Source: CAZPDM01 sp964585305 (lineage in GTDB: Bacteria; Planctomycetota; Uabimicrobiia; Uabimicrobiales; JABWCH01). From it: a stretch of 64,000 nucleotides of DNA. Below, piece after piece: positions 25,553-33,090 of this stretch (position 1 is the stretch's first letter; every line of letters begins with the position of its first letter). The translations under genes and the position numbers were made by a program. The notes under the pieces were generated by a model that was not told the origin of the DNA, did not search any database, and was given only the letters and a program-made list of their open reading frames with translations. The DNA lies in assembly GCA_964585305.1 (NCBI GenBank), contig CAZPDM010000011.1, positions 8,455 through 72,454 of the forward strand, written 5' to 3'.

Positions 25553-27265
25553 TTAGTGGCTTAGTTTGCTATTTAAATACTCGATTGTTTCATCATGTGT
25601 ACTAAAGTCCATTACTTTTTCGCTAATTTTCATTGCTTCGCGCATTGTAGTGTTTCGAATCATTTCTTTAACTTCTGGAAGAACACTTGAACTAACACTA
25701 AAATCTCTAAGTCCTAGCCCCATTAAAGGGACAATATATAAATCAGACGACATTTCTCCACACATACCAACTTTTATTCTATTATCGTAAGCAGCATCAA
25801 TTGTACGTTTTATCAAACGTAATATAGCAGGATGAGCAGGTTTATACAATGGAGCAACACGGGGATTGATTCGATCTACTGCAAGTGTATATTGGATTAA
25901 ATCATTTGTTCCAATAGAAAAAAAATCTACTTCTTTTGCTAATAAATCAGCAGTAATTGCTGCGGAAGGAATCTCAATCATAATTCCAACTTTTATATCA
26001 TTATTAAATGCAATATGTTCTTTTCTAAGATCCATTTTTGTTTCTTCTAAGATTTCTTTTGCTCGTATTACCTCTTCAAGAGAAGAAATCATAGGAAACA
26101 TAATATCTACATCCCCTAATAAAGAAGCTCTTAAAATAGCTCTAAGTTGTGTTTTAAAAATGTCCGTTTTTTCAAAACACAAACGAATTGATCGACATCC
26201 TAAAAAGGGATTTCGTTCCCCTTGAAAATCATTCAACCCAAAATCTTTATCCGCTCCAAAATCTAATGTTCGGATAATAATTTTTTTTCCACCTAAATAT
26301 TGAATGGCTTTACGATATGTTTTAAAGTGTGTTTCTTCGTCAGGATTAGGACTATGAAGATAGATAAATTCTGTACGATACAATCCAATTCCTATAGCTC
26401 CATTAGATATAGCACTTGGAATTTCTTCAGGATCTTCTATATTTGAAAAAAGATTTATGCGATAGCCATCTAATGTTTCAACTGGCAAATCTTTGATTTT
26501 TTGAAGACGTTTTTTACGAATTTCCTCTTCAGCTTTAATATTCCAATATTTTTCAATAGTGGCTTCTTCTGGCGAAATGATAACATATCCGCTTCTGCCA
26601 TCTACAATTGCTTTATCTCCATTACGAATTTGGATAGAAGCAGACCCTAAACCTACTACAGCAGGGATTCCACGTGTACGAGCTACAATTGCGGCATGAG
26701 AAGTCCGACCACCTAAATCTGTAACAAATGCTAATATTTTATTTAAGGGTAATGTCGCAGTTTCAGATGGTGTTAAATCCTTTGATACTAAAATTACTGG
26801 CTCTTTTAGTTGTTGAAGATCTTCACCTGTACTTCCCATAAGATGATTCAGTAATCTTTTTTGAATATCTACGAAATCCATTACACGTTCTTTTTGATAT
26901 TCATTATCTAAAGAGCCAATCTGTTTTTGAATGTCTTCTAAAACCTGGCTGACTGCATATTCCGCATTGATTAGGTCGTTTTGTATTTTTCGTATAACTT
27001 CACTTTGAAGTAATGGGTCTACAATAATTAAGCGATGTCCTTGAAATATTACTACAACATCCGGCCGAAGATGCTGTGCATTATGTTCCAACTCTTCTAA
27101 TTCTTGTATAGATCGATGAACAGCTTGCAAAAATCGTGCACGTTCGTTTTCAACTTGTGCAGGTGTAATGCTATGTTTAGGGATAAAAAACAAATGATTT
27201 TTTATTACCAATGTTTTTCCAATAGCAACTCCTGGTGAAACTGGTATCCCCCTTTTAACTTCCAT
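25553..27265 (-). CDS. ptsI: PTS enzyme I (phosphoenolpyruvate-protein phosphotransferase)
   Basis: A 570-residue enzyme I that takes phosphate from phosphoenolpyruvate and passes it to HPr. The phosphorylated histidine lies in GGRTSHAAIVARTRGIPAV (near residue 189), the PEP-binding part includes GIGLYRTEF and IIRTLDFGADK, and the catalytic cysteine region is GMCGEMSSD. Length is normal for EI. ptsH lies 27 bp upstream on the same strand. No sugar-specific EII gene is in the window, so the pair could serve transport elsewhere or regulation. Confidence 0.97.
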   Translation of the reverse strand: MEVKRGIPVSPGVAIGKTLVIKNHLFFIPKHSITPAQVENERARFLQAVHRSIQELEELEHNAQHLRPDVVVIFQGHRLIIVDPLLQSEVIRKIQNDLINAEYAVSQVLEDIQKQIGSLDNEYQKERVMDFVDIQKRLLNHLMGSTGEDLQQLKEPVILVSKDLTPSETATLPLNKILAFVTDLGGRTSHAAIVARTRGIPAVVGLGSASIQIRNGDKAIVDGRSGYVIISPEEATIEKYWNIKAEEEIRKKRLQKIKDLPVETLDGYRINLFSNIEDPEEIPSAISNGAIGIGLYRTEFIYLHSPNPDEETHFKTYRKAIQYLGGKKIIIRTLDFGADKDFGLNDFQGERNPFLGCRSIRLCFEKTDIFKTQLRAILRASLLGDVDIMFPMISSLEEVIRAKEILEETKMDLRKEHIAFNNDIKVGIMIEIPSAAITADLLAKEVDFFSIGTNDLIQYTLAVDRINPRVAPLYKPAHPAILRLIKRTIDAAYDNRIKVGMCGEMSSDLYIVPLMGLGLRDFSVSSSVLPEVKEMIRNTTMREAMKISEKVMDFSTHDETIEYLNSKLSH

Positions 27266-27292
27266 ATCATTCTCCGTGGTAATAACTTATAT

Positions 27293-27568
27293 CTACCATA
27301 AAATATTCTCGTTATATTGAGAAAAAAAACATAGCAATGCTTCCATTGCAGCAGAAGCATCATCACCTGATGCGACAATGCTTAATTTTTCTTGATTTTC
27401 TGCACCTAATGTTAATAATTGAATGACACTTTTAGCATTACATGTTTTTCCATTTTTTATAAATTCGACTTGTGCTTTATATTTTTGCAAGAGTTGAACA
27501 ATCAATGTAGCTGGTCGAATGTGTAATCCCGATGCCCATGTTATCGTAATTTCACCTTGAACTTGCAT
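27293..27568 (-). CDS. ptsH: PTS phosphocarrier protein HPr
   Basis: A 91-residue HPr. The catalytic His16 is in ASGLHIRPA, and Ser47 in NAKSVIQLLTLGA corresponds to the regulatory serine phosphorylated by HPr kinase in bacteria that have it. It is immediately upstream of ptsI and probably co-transcribed. Whether Ser47 is used cannot be told, as no hprK is in the window. Confidence 0.95.
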   Translation of the reverse strand: MQVQGEITITWASGLHIRPATLIVQLLQKYKAQVEFIKNGKTCNAKSVIQLLTLGAENQEKLSIVASGDDASAAMEALLCFFSQYNENILW

Positions 27569-27711
27569 AAATAGGAATCTCCGGACACACAGAAAATTTT
27601 ATTTGCAAATAAACGTTTATTAAGTCTTTAATAATAATGGTGTTAATTATTTTTTAGGAAAATAAAATTGCCATTTTTTCAAAAATACAATAAAAGATTT
27701 TGATCTTATAT

Positions 27712-27746
27712 AAAAGGTATGTTGCTATGAAACAACATACCTTTTA
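27712..27746 (-). terminator. Terminator downstream of hpf
   Basis: AAAAGGTATGTTG and its complement around a short loop, 43 bases after the hpf stop. Confidence 0.75.
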
Positions 27747-27788
27747 CTAGAAATATAAATTTTTAAAACCCAAAAATGGGTAAAGAAA

Positions 27789-28163
27789 CTAATCGTTTTT
27801 CATTTTATCAACGATATTACCATAAGTTTCTTCTTCTTCATCGCCTTCCGCACGTTTGGGTTGGGCTTTTTTAATTCTATGGCTTTTCTTTTTTTCTTTT
27901 AGTTTTTGTAGTTGTTTTTCTACTTTATCCGCAACACTATCAATTGCTGCATTCCAAGTTTCCCCTTTAGAGGATGCTGTAATTGCAGAACCATGTTCTG
28001 GAGCAGCGAAAACATCTACTTTAAAATTCTCACTTTCTTTGTCAAGAATAATCTCTACTTTGCGCAATTTGCAGAATTTTTCAAACTTTTCAGCTTTTTC
28101 TTCTGCATATTTTTTTGTTTCGTCATTCGCGCTGGCAACTTTGGCAGTGATTGTTGTATTCAA
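27789..28163 (-). CDS. hpf: Ribosome hibernation-promoting factor (HPF/RaiA family)
   Basis: A 124-residue protein of the short HPF/YfiA type, which binds the 30S decoding centre and helps hold ribosomes inactive. The beta-alpha-beta-beta-beta-alpha layout is seen in the order KKYAEEKAEKFEKF, VEIILDKESENFKVDVF, EHGSAITASSKGETWNAAIDSVADKVEKQL. A basic, then acidic, tail follows (KKKSHRIKKAQPKRAEGDEEEE). The dimerisation domain of long HPF is absent. It starts with ribosome site AAAGGAG and is a single gene with its own terminator. Confidence 0.88.
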   Translation of the reverse strand: MNTTITAKVASANDETKKYAEEKAEKFEKFCKLRKVEIILDKESENFKVDVFAAPEHGSAITASSKGETWNAAIDSVADKVEKQLQKLKEKKKSHRIKKAQPKRAEGDEEEETYGNIVDKMKND

Positions 28164-28308
28164 GGAATTCTCCTTTCACTAAATCGCCCGAACGCTAAAA
28201 GTTTAGTTAAAAACATACTGGATAAATATAAACAAATTTTAAGTCCAGAATCAAGCAAAAAAACAAATTTCCTGATAGAATCAAAAAATTGTCAAAATTT
28301 TTTACCTA

Positions 28309-28336
28309 AAAAAAAACTAGGGGATAGTACCCCTAG
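28309..28336 (-). terminator. Terminator of the 24-residue Cys-rich gene
   Basis: Minus strand CTAGGGG-TACTAT-CCCCTAG followed by nine or so Ts. It is a clear rho-independent terminator for the short transcript starting near 28500. Confidence 0.85.
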
Positions 28337-28416
28337 TAAAATATTCGCATTTTAAAATTTTAGCGAATTTTAAGAAATTATTAAGAACTTTTGATTGCAA
28401 AAAATAAGTTAAAAAA

Positions 28417-28491
28417 CTATTTTTTTGCTGGTTCTTTTTTTGCTGGTTCTTTTTTTTCTTTCTTTTCACCGCATCCGCAACCACCACACAT
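28417..28491 (-). CDS. 24-residue Cys-rich Lys-rich small protein
   Basis: A very short gene supported by a strong ribosome site (AAAGGAGA, seven bases before the ATG) and a terminator 80 bases after the stop. The product begins MCGGCGCGEKKEKK and ends with EPAKK twice (EPAKKEPAKK). Four cysteines or fewer in a CGGCGCG cluster suggest metal binding; the basic tail suggests nucleic-acid or membrane association. I know no family for it. The small Cys cluster is reminiscent of the Cys-rich ends of HgcA and HgcB in this window, but no homology is claimed. Confidence 0.65.
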   Translation of the reverse strand: MCGGCGCGEKKEKKEPAKKEPAKK

Positions 28492-28729
28492 AGTATTCTC
28501 CTTTAAAAAATAAAAATATATGAAAAATACCTCACATGAGGAATTTTTTTTCTAGAAACTAATTTTTTAAAAAAACAGAAAATTTTATATTAAATATAAT
28601 ATAACAAAAAATCAAAAATCTGTCAAGAAAAAACTAGCAAATAGATTGCAAAAAGTTTTAAAAAACAGTAAAATAAAAAAAATTTTGTATTGCAATATGC
28701 AATTAACTTAACACAAGGACACATTTTTA

Positions 28730-30175
28730 ATGCAGTCATTATATGATAAAACAATTCATTGGACAATAAGTTCATTATTTATAGATAAATTTATTCATTT
28801 TGATATAACTTCTGTATTAGATAGTATATATGTTATTAAACGATCTCCTGTACGTACTGTAGCTTCTTTTATATGGCAAAAAGAAGAGTATATTTTAAAA
28901 ATTTTTCACTATAAAGGTTGGGATTATATTAGAAAAAAAATCTATCCTAAACATTGGATAGAATGGCAAAATTTACAAAATTTAAGCCATAGTAAACTAG
29001 CTATCCCTGAAGTTGTTGCAATAGGAGATGGAAATACTCAAGGCTATCTTATTACAAAAAAGATTTCACACTCGTTTTCTTTAAAAGAGATTTGCCAAAA
29101 GGAAACTATTGCTTTTTCAGAACGCAGGCATTGGGCAAAAGAATTAGCATTTCTTGTGGCTCAATTACATAACAGTGGGTATATCCATAAAGATATACAT
29201 ACTGGAAATATTTTACTTGATAAAGAAAAGAAATTCTATCTTATAGATTTATACGAGATAAAAAAAGTATATTTTGGCAAACATTATTATTTAAAAAATT
29301 TGGCGCAATTGGCATTCACTTTTTTTAAATATTCTACTGCAAGTGATTGTTTATTTTTTCTTAAAGAATATCTAAAATTTTCCGTACTATTTACTAATAG
29401 TAATATAATGGAAATTTTTCAAAAAATACGTTACCTTTTTTGGGATTTTTATTTCAGTTTTATGAGAAAACGATCCCAACGTTGCTTAAAAGATAATAAA
29501 TATTTCCAAATTTATAAACGTAATGGTTTTTTTGCTATTGGGCATAAAAATCAAGCAGAAACTAACCAAATTTGCCAAGATTTTGAATATTTAAAGAGTA
29601 TTGCAACCGTCATTAAAAATTCTCGTTCCACTCTTGTATTTCAAACGCAGTATGGGATTGTAAAACAATATCATCGAAAAATGTGGCATATTTTTTTTAA
29701 AGATTTATTTCGCCCTTCGCGAGCTTATCGTGCATGGGTTAATGGATACCATTGTATAATCCGGAATATTCCTACTGCAAAGCCGTTATTTTTTGCTGAA
29801 AAACGTTGGGGATGTTTCACATTAAGTTCTTATATAGTAATGGAAGAAATCAAACCTAGATTGAGTTTAGATAAAGCAATTATTCAGCAACAAAATTTGG
29901 AAAAACGTCTCCAAATTTTGTATCAAGTAGGGCGATTAGTACGCCATTTACATCAGAGGGGACTAACCCATCGAGATTTAAAAAGCAGCAATATACTAAT
30001 AGATGATAAAGATTCTATCTATATTATAGATTTAGATGGTCTTTCTGTAAATAATGCTCCTAGTAAACTTCGCAAAGAAAAAGATTTTCAAAGGCTACTT
30101 CGTAGTGTAAAAAATATTCCTTCTATTCAAGAAATGGATATTCAATCGTTGCTTGCAGGATATTATTTAAACTAG
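28730..30175 (+). CDS. Tandem WaaP-like lipopolysaccharide kinase fusion
   Basis: A 481-residue protein with two protein-kinase-like halves of the Kdo/WaaP type. The first catalytic segment, IHKDIHTGNILLDKE followed by YLIDLYEI, is near residues 153-175. The second, HRDLKSSNILIDDK followed by IIDLDGL, is near 413-435. Each half is preceded by an N-lobe with a candidate ATP-binding lysine (EEYILKIFHY and GIVKQYHRKMW). Both catalytic Asp residues are kept, so both may be active. WaaP kinases phosphorylate the inner core of lipopolysaccharide; that substrate is inferred. The stop overlaps the stop of the convergent gene within the palindrome CTAG. Confidence 0.8.
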   Translation: MQSLYDKTIHWTISSLFIDKFIHFDITSVLDSIYVIKRSPVRTVASFIWQKEEYILKIFHYKGWDYIRKKIYPKHWIEWQNLQNLSHSKLAIPEVVAIGDGNTQGYLITKKISHSFSLKEICQKETIAFSERRHWAKELAFLVAQLHNSGYIHKDIHTGNILLDKEKKFYLIDLYEIKKVYFGKHYYLKNLAQLAFTFFKYSTASDCLFFLKEYLKFSVLFTNSNIMEIFQKIRYLFWDFYFSFMRKRSQRCLKDNKYFQIYKRNGFFAIGHKNQAETNQICQDFEYLKSIATVIKNSRSTLVFQTQYGIVKQYHRKMWHIFFKDLFRPSRAYRAWVNGYHCIIRNIPTAKPLFFAEKRWGCFTLSSYIVMEEIKPRLSLDKAIIQQQNLEKRLQILYQVGRLVRHLHQRGLTHRDLKSSNILIDDKDSIYIIDLDGLSVNNAPSKLRKEKDFQRLLRSVKNIPSIQEMDIQSLLAGYYLN

Positions 30176-31914
30176 ATGATTTCATCAATAGGTGTTTCTT
30201 CCAGCCAAAGATTATGAAGAAAGTTATATAGATTATCACTTACAGCAATTTTATATGGAGTAGGATTGAGACTTCTTAAATGATCTTCGCGAAATGATTT
30301 TAATTGCTCTATTACGAATTTTCTGCTTTCTTCAAGTGGAATAATAGGATATTTTCTATGCCCATCCCATACTAAATGGTGAAGTTTGCAAACTTTGCTT
30401 GGAATAATGTAAGCACGTTTTGATGCTTCAAAAGGATGGCGACAAAGTACTCGTTGCCCTGGTTGAGGTGAGGGTTCATCTGCAGACATCATCAAGTCAA
30501 TAAGAGGGTAGCCTTCTTTGCCTATCAATCGATAGGCTTCCTTTTTTCCTGGAATTGTCATTTTAGATTTTTCTTGAGATAACTTAATGCGTTGATGATG
30601 GTTGATTTCTACTAATTTATATACTCCTCCCAAGGCAGGTTGCTTTTGACACGTTACTAAGTGTGTTCCTATTCCAAAAGTATCAATTTCGTGTCCTTGT
30701 TCTTTTAAAGAGTGCAGTGTTTCTTCGTTAATGTCATTGCTAGCAACAATATTTAATTTATACTGTTCAAATCCAAATTTTGTTAAAACTTCTTGAAAAA
30801 TTTTACGACTTTCTTTAGAAAGGTAGGCTAAATCTCCAGAATCTAAGCGAATTCCGAGAGGTTTATATCCTAGCTTGAGTAATGCAATGGCTACACAAAG
30901 GTAGTTTGGAACACCAGATTTTAGTGTATCATAGGTATCCACAAGTCCAAGAAAAGCATTAGGAAAAGATTGTGCATACGCAACAAAAGCTGCTAATTCT
31001 CCGGTATGAGTATGAATGAATCCAATCTCTTGGCGAATTTTTTCTACCATTTCTACAAAATTACATAAAGAGCCGTCTTTAGCTTCAAATGTTTGTGTTG
31101 CTAAATCTTGAAATCCCATGAACGCACTAATAAAAGAGTGTGCGTGGGTTCCGCGAACAGGTATTCCAAATAATTTCCCTGCTAATACATTGCTTGTTGC
31201 ATCAAAACCACCTAGATAACAATATTGCGATGCAGATACTCCGCCATCCGGACCCTGGGAACGTCGCAATCCAAACTCAAGTAGCACTTTATCCCAACCT
31301 GCAGCAAGCCTAAATCGTGCTGCGTTTGTAGCTGCTAAACTAGGATAGTTAATAAGATTAAGTAATGTTGTTTCTAGCAATTGACAAATAGCTAAAGGAC
31401 CTTCAATTCTCAATAAAGGAACTCTAGGAAATACAAAACTTCCTTCTGGAACCGCATAAATACGAACTTTAGAACAATCTAAAGTCTTAAGCCAATCAAA
31501 AAAACTTGCATCACAATCACTTAAAGGAGCTTTTGTAATTCTTGGTTCCAAAGGATAAGAAATTGTTTGAAGATCTCCATTACTATCTAATATTTTATAT
31601 CCATTCTCATTTTTTTCAATTACCCCTGCCTTGATTAACTTAGCAAATTCTTCCTGACAATAAGAGATATTTTGATAAATCCCATCTTTCAGATAATCAA
31701 TATCTTCGTTGGTAATTCGAAAACTTTGTACAAAACGTAAAACTTCTTCTAATCCCGCAAAAACAGTAAATTCTCCTTGAAATGGATTTTTTCTAAAAAA
31801 TAAATCAAAAACAGATTCTGCTTCATGAATACGATTTTTCCAGTAACCATAACACATGGTAAATTGATAAAGATCGGTAAGTAAGGGAGAAACTAAAGTA
31901 TTTAAAGGATGCAT
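30172..31914 (-). CDS. pncB: Nicotinate phosphoribosyltransferase
   Basis: A 580-residue enzyme that joins nicotinate to PRPP, the first step of NAD salvage. The N-terminal LLTDLYQFTMCYGYWK and the phosphate-binding region IRLDSGDLAYLSKE ... IVASNDINEETL ... DTFGIGTHLVTC are typical of the family, and the FRKNPFQGEFTVFAGLEE stretch fits the longer type found in animals and many bacteria. At 580 residues it is longer than the common ~400-490-residue bacterial enzymes. It is a single gene, convergent with the WaaP-like gene, with which it shares the stop palindrome. Confidence 0.93.
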   Translation of the reverse strand: MHPLNTLVSPLLTDLYQFTMCYGYWKNRIHEAESVFDLFFRKNPFQGEFTVFAGLEEVLRFVQSFRITNEDIDYLKDGIYQNISYCQEEFAKLIKAGVIEKNENGYKILDSNGDLQTISYPLEPRITKAPLSDCDASFFDWLKTLDCSKVRIYAVPEGSFVFPRVPLLRIEGPLAICQLLETTLLNLINYPSLAATNAARFRLAAGWDKVLLEFGLRRSQGPDGGVSASQYCYLGGFDATSNVLAGKLFGIPVRGTHAHSFISAFMGFQDLATQTFEAKDGSLCNFVEMVEKIRQEIGFIHTHTGELAAFVAYAQSFPNAFLGLVDTYDTLKSGVPNYLCVAIALLKLGYKPLGIRLDSGDLAYLSKESRKIFQEVLTKFGFEQYKLNIVASNDINEETLHSLKEQGHEIDTFGIGTHLVTCQKQPALGGVYKLVEINHHQRIKLSQEKSKMTIPGKKEAYRLIGKEGYPLIDLMMSADEPSPQPGQRVLCRHPFEASKRAYIIPSKVCKLHHLVWDGHRKYPIIPLEESRKFVIEQLKSFREDHLRSLNPTPYKIAVSDNLYNFLHNLWLEETPIDEII

Positions 31915-32017
31915 ATAAATTTTCCTTAGAAAAAAAGTAGTCTTTTTATAAAAATTAATTGTAATTGTATCAAGATATTTTTTTTTGTCAAAGATAATGT
32001 TTTCACAATTTTTCAGC

Positions 32018-32105
32018 TGAGTAAGTAGTCTGTCAACTTAATTTTTTTACATATTTTTTCTTATCCTAGTACACTAGCCCATGCACATTATGCAGCGACT
32101 TAGTT
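32018..32105. repeat. Intergenic repeat family, degenerate copy 1
   Basis: Shares with 39675-39740 the order TCAACT(T/A)AATT ... ACATATTTT ... TTATC ... TAG(C/T)CCATGCAC. The hairpin core and right half found in copies 2 and 3 are missing. The alignment was made by eye. Confidence 0.45.
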
Positions 32106-32335
32106 GACTTCTCCATAACATCATCCTTAATTATTTTTACTTTATGTTATGGATTCTTTTATTTTTTTCCAATTAATTTTATTTTTTTTATCTAATTTCT
32201 TTTATCTTTTTTTCAATCAATATGTTAGTAATTTTATTGAACTAGCAACTTGGGTAATTATCAATATTTTTTCTTTACTATCATTTTGCTTAAATTTAAG
32301 GTTTATAAAGTAAAATAGACTTTCTATAAATTGCC

Positions 32336-32366
32336 TTGACAATTTTATATAAACGAGTACTATAAA
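32336..32366 (+). promoter_or_regulatory. Candidate marC promoter
   Basis: A perfect -35 TTGACA (32336-32341) is followed by TACTAT at a 16-bp spacing or TATAAA at 19 bp, about 70 bp before the marC start. Confidence 0.5.
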
Positions 32367-32433
32367 AGAGAAGAAATGTTTATTGTTTTTTGGTGCTTTT
32401 AAATTAACTTTAAGTTATAAGAAGAGAAAAACT

Positions 32434-33060
32434 ATGTTTTTTTTACAAGGAAATCAACCAGTTGTAAGTTGGTTTGATGTTGGTATTCTTCTTCAACTAT
32501 TCGCGCTTATCAATCCGTTATCTTCTCTCCCCTTTATGATCAATGCCCATCGGCAGGGAGTTGATGTAAGAAGACTATCTTTAAGTGCAGTATTTACAGC
32601 ATACATTATTGCTATTTTTATCGCATTAGTTGGGCCATTTTTATTTAATATATTTGGAATTACAGTTGATTCTTTTAGAATTGCTGGCGGAATTGTTTTG
32701 CTTTTATTGGCATTAGACACGATTCGAGGACAAGAAGAAAAAGATAATAAACCTACTGGTAATTTAGATAGTCTTATTGCTATTTTAGCAACTCCTCTTT
32801 TAACTGGTCCTGCAACAATTTCATTTATTTCTATCAAATCTTATGAAATTCCTTTAATGATTTTGCTACTTGATGTATCGCTTGCTTTTATCTTTGTAGG
32901 CATTGTTTTTGTTATTATCTGTTTTAGTATTCCCAAAATAAATATGAAGTTAGTTGAAATTGTTTCAAAGATATTAGGTTTATTTTTGATGGCGATGGCT
33001 ATTGAGATGATTGCTTTTGGAATAAGCAATTTTGTAAAAACTGCAATGGTTGTAAAGTAA
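32434..33060 (+). CDS. MarC family integral membrane protein
   Basis: A 208-residue protein with about six membrane segments, recognisable as MarC/UPF0056 from ALINPLSSLPFMI near the N-terminus, FRIAGGIVLLLLALD, and ATPLLTGPATIS in the middle. The family sits in the inner membrane; its function is not established and it is not a drug exporter despite the name. I chose the ATG at 32434 over an upstream TTG, as family members start just before this point. The next gene begins 30 bp downstream and may be co-transcribed. Confidence 0.9.
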   Translation: MFFLQGNQPVVSWFDVGILLQLFALINPLSSLPFMINAHRQGVDVRRLSLSAVFTAYIIAIFIALVGPFLFNIFGITVDSFRIAGGIVLLLLALDTIRGQEEKDNKPTGNLDSLIAILATPLLTGPATISFISIKSYEIPLMILLLDVSLAFIFVGIVFVIICFSIPKINMKLVEIVSKILGLFLMAMAIEMIAFGISNFVKTAMVVK

Positions 33061-33090
33061 AAAATTCCTTCTCTTGAGAAAAGAGTGTGT

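Larger units (their letters stand above)
31915..32433. other. Intergenic region with repeat remnant and marC promoter
   Basis: About 520 bp, very AT-rich. It holds one degenerate copy of the intergenic repeat family (32018-32105) and a promoter for marC. A 54-codon hydrophobic frame at 32149-32313 has no ribosome site and is not accepted as a gene. Nothing else is seen. Confidence 0.6.

Noticed and set aside
28164..28355. Plus-strand Phe/Cys-rich frame overlapping hpf
   Set aside because: It is a shadow of hpf on the opposite strand without its own ribosome site.
32149..32313. 54-codon hydrophobic open frame upstream of marC
   Set aside because: No ribosome site, composition (Phe/Leu/Asn-rich) is what AT-rich DNA gives by chance, and it lies across a promoter region.
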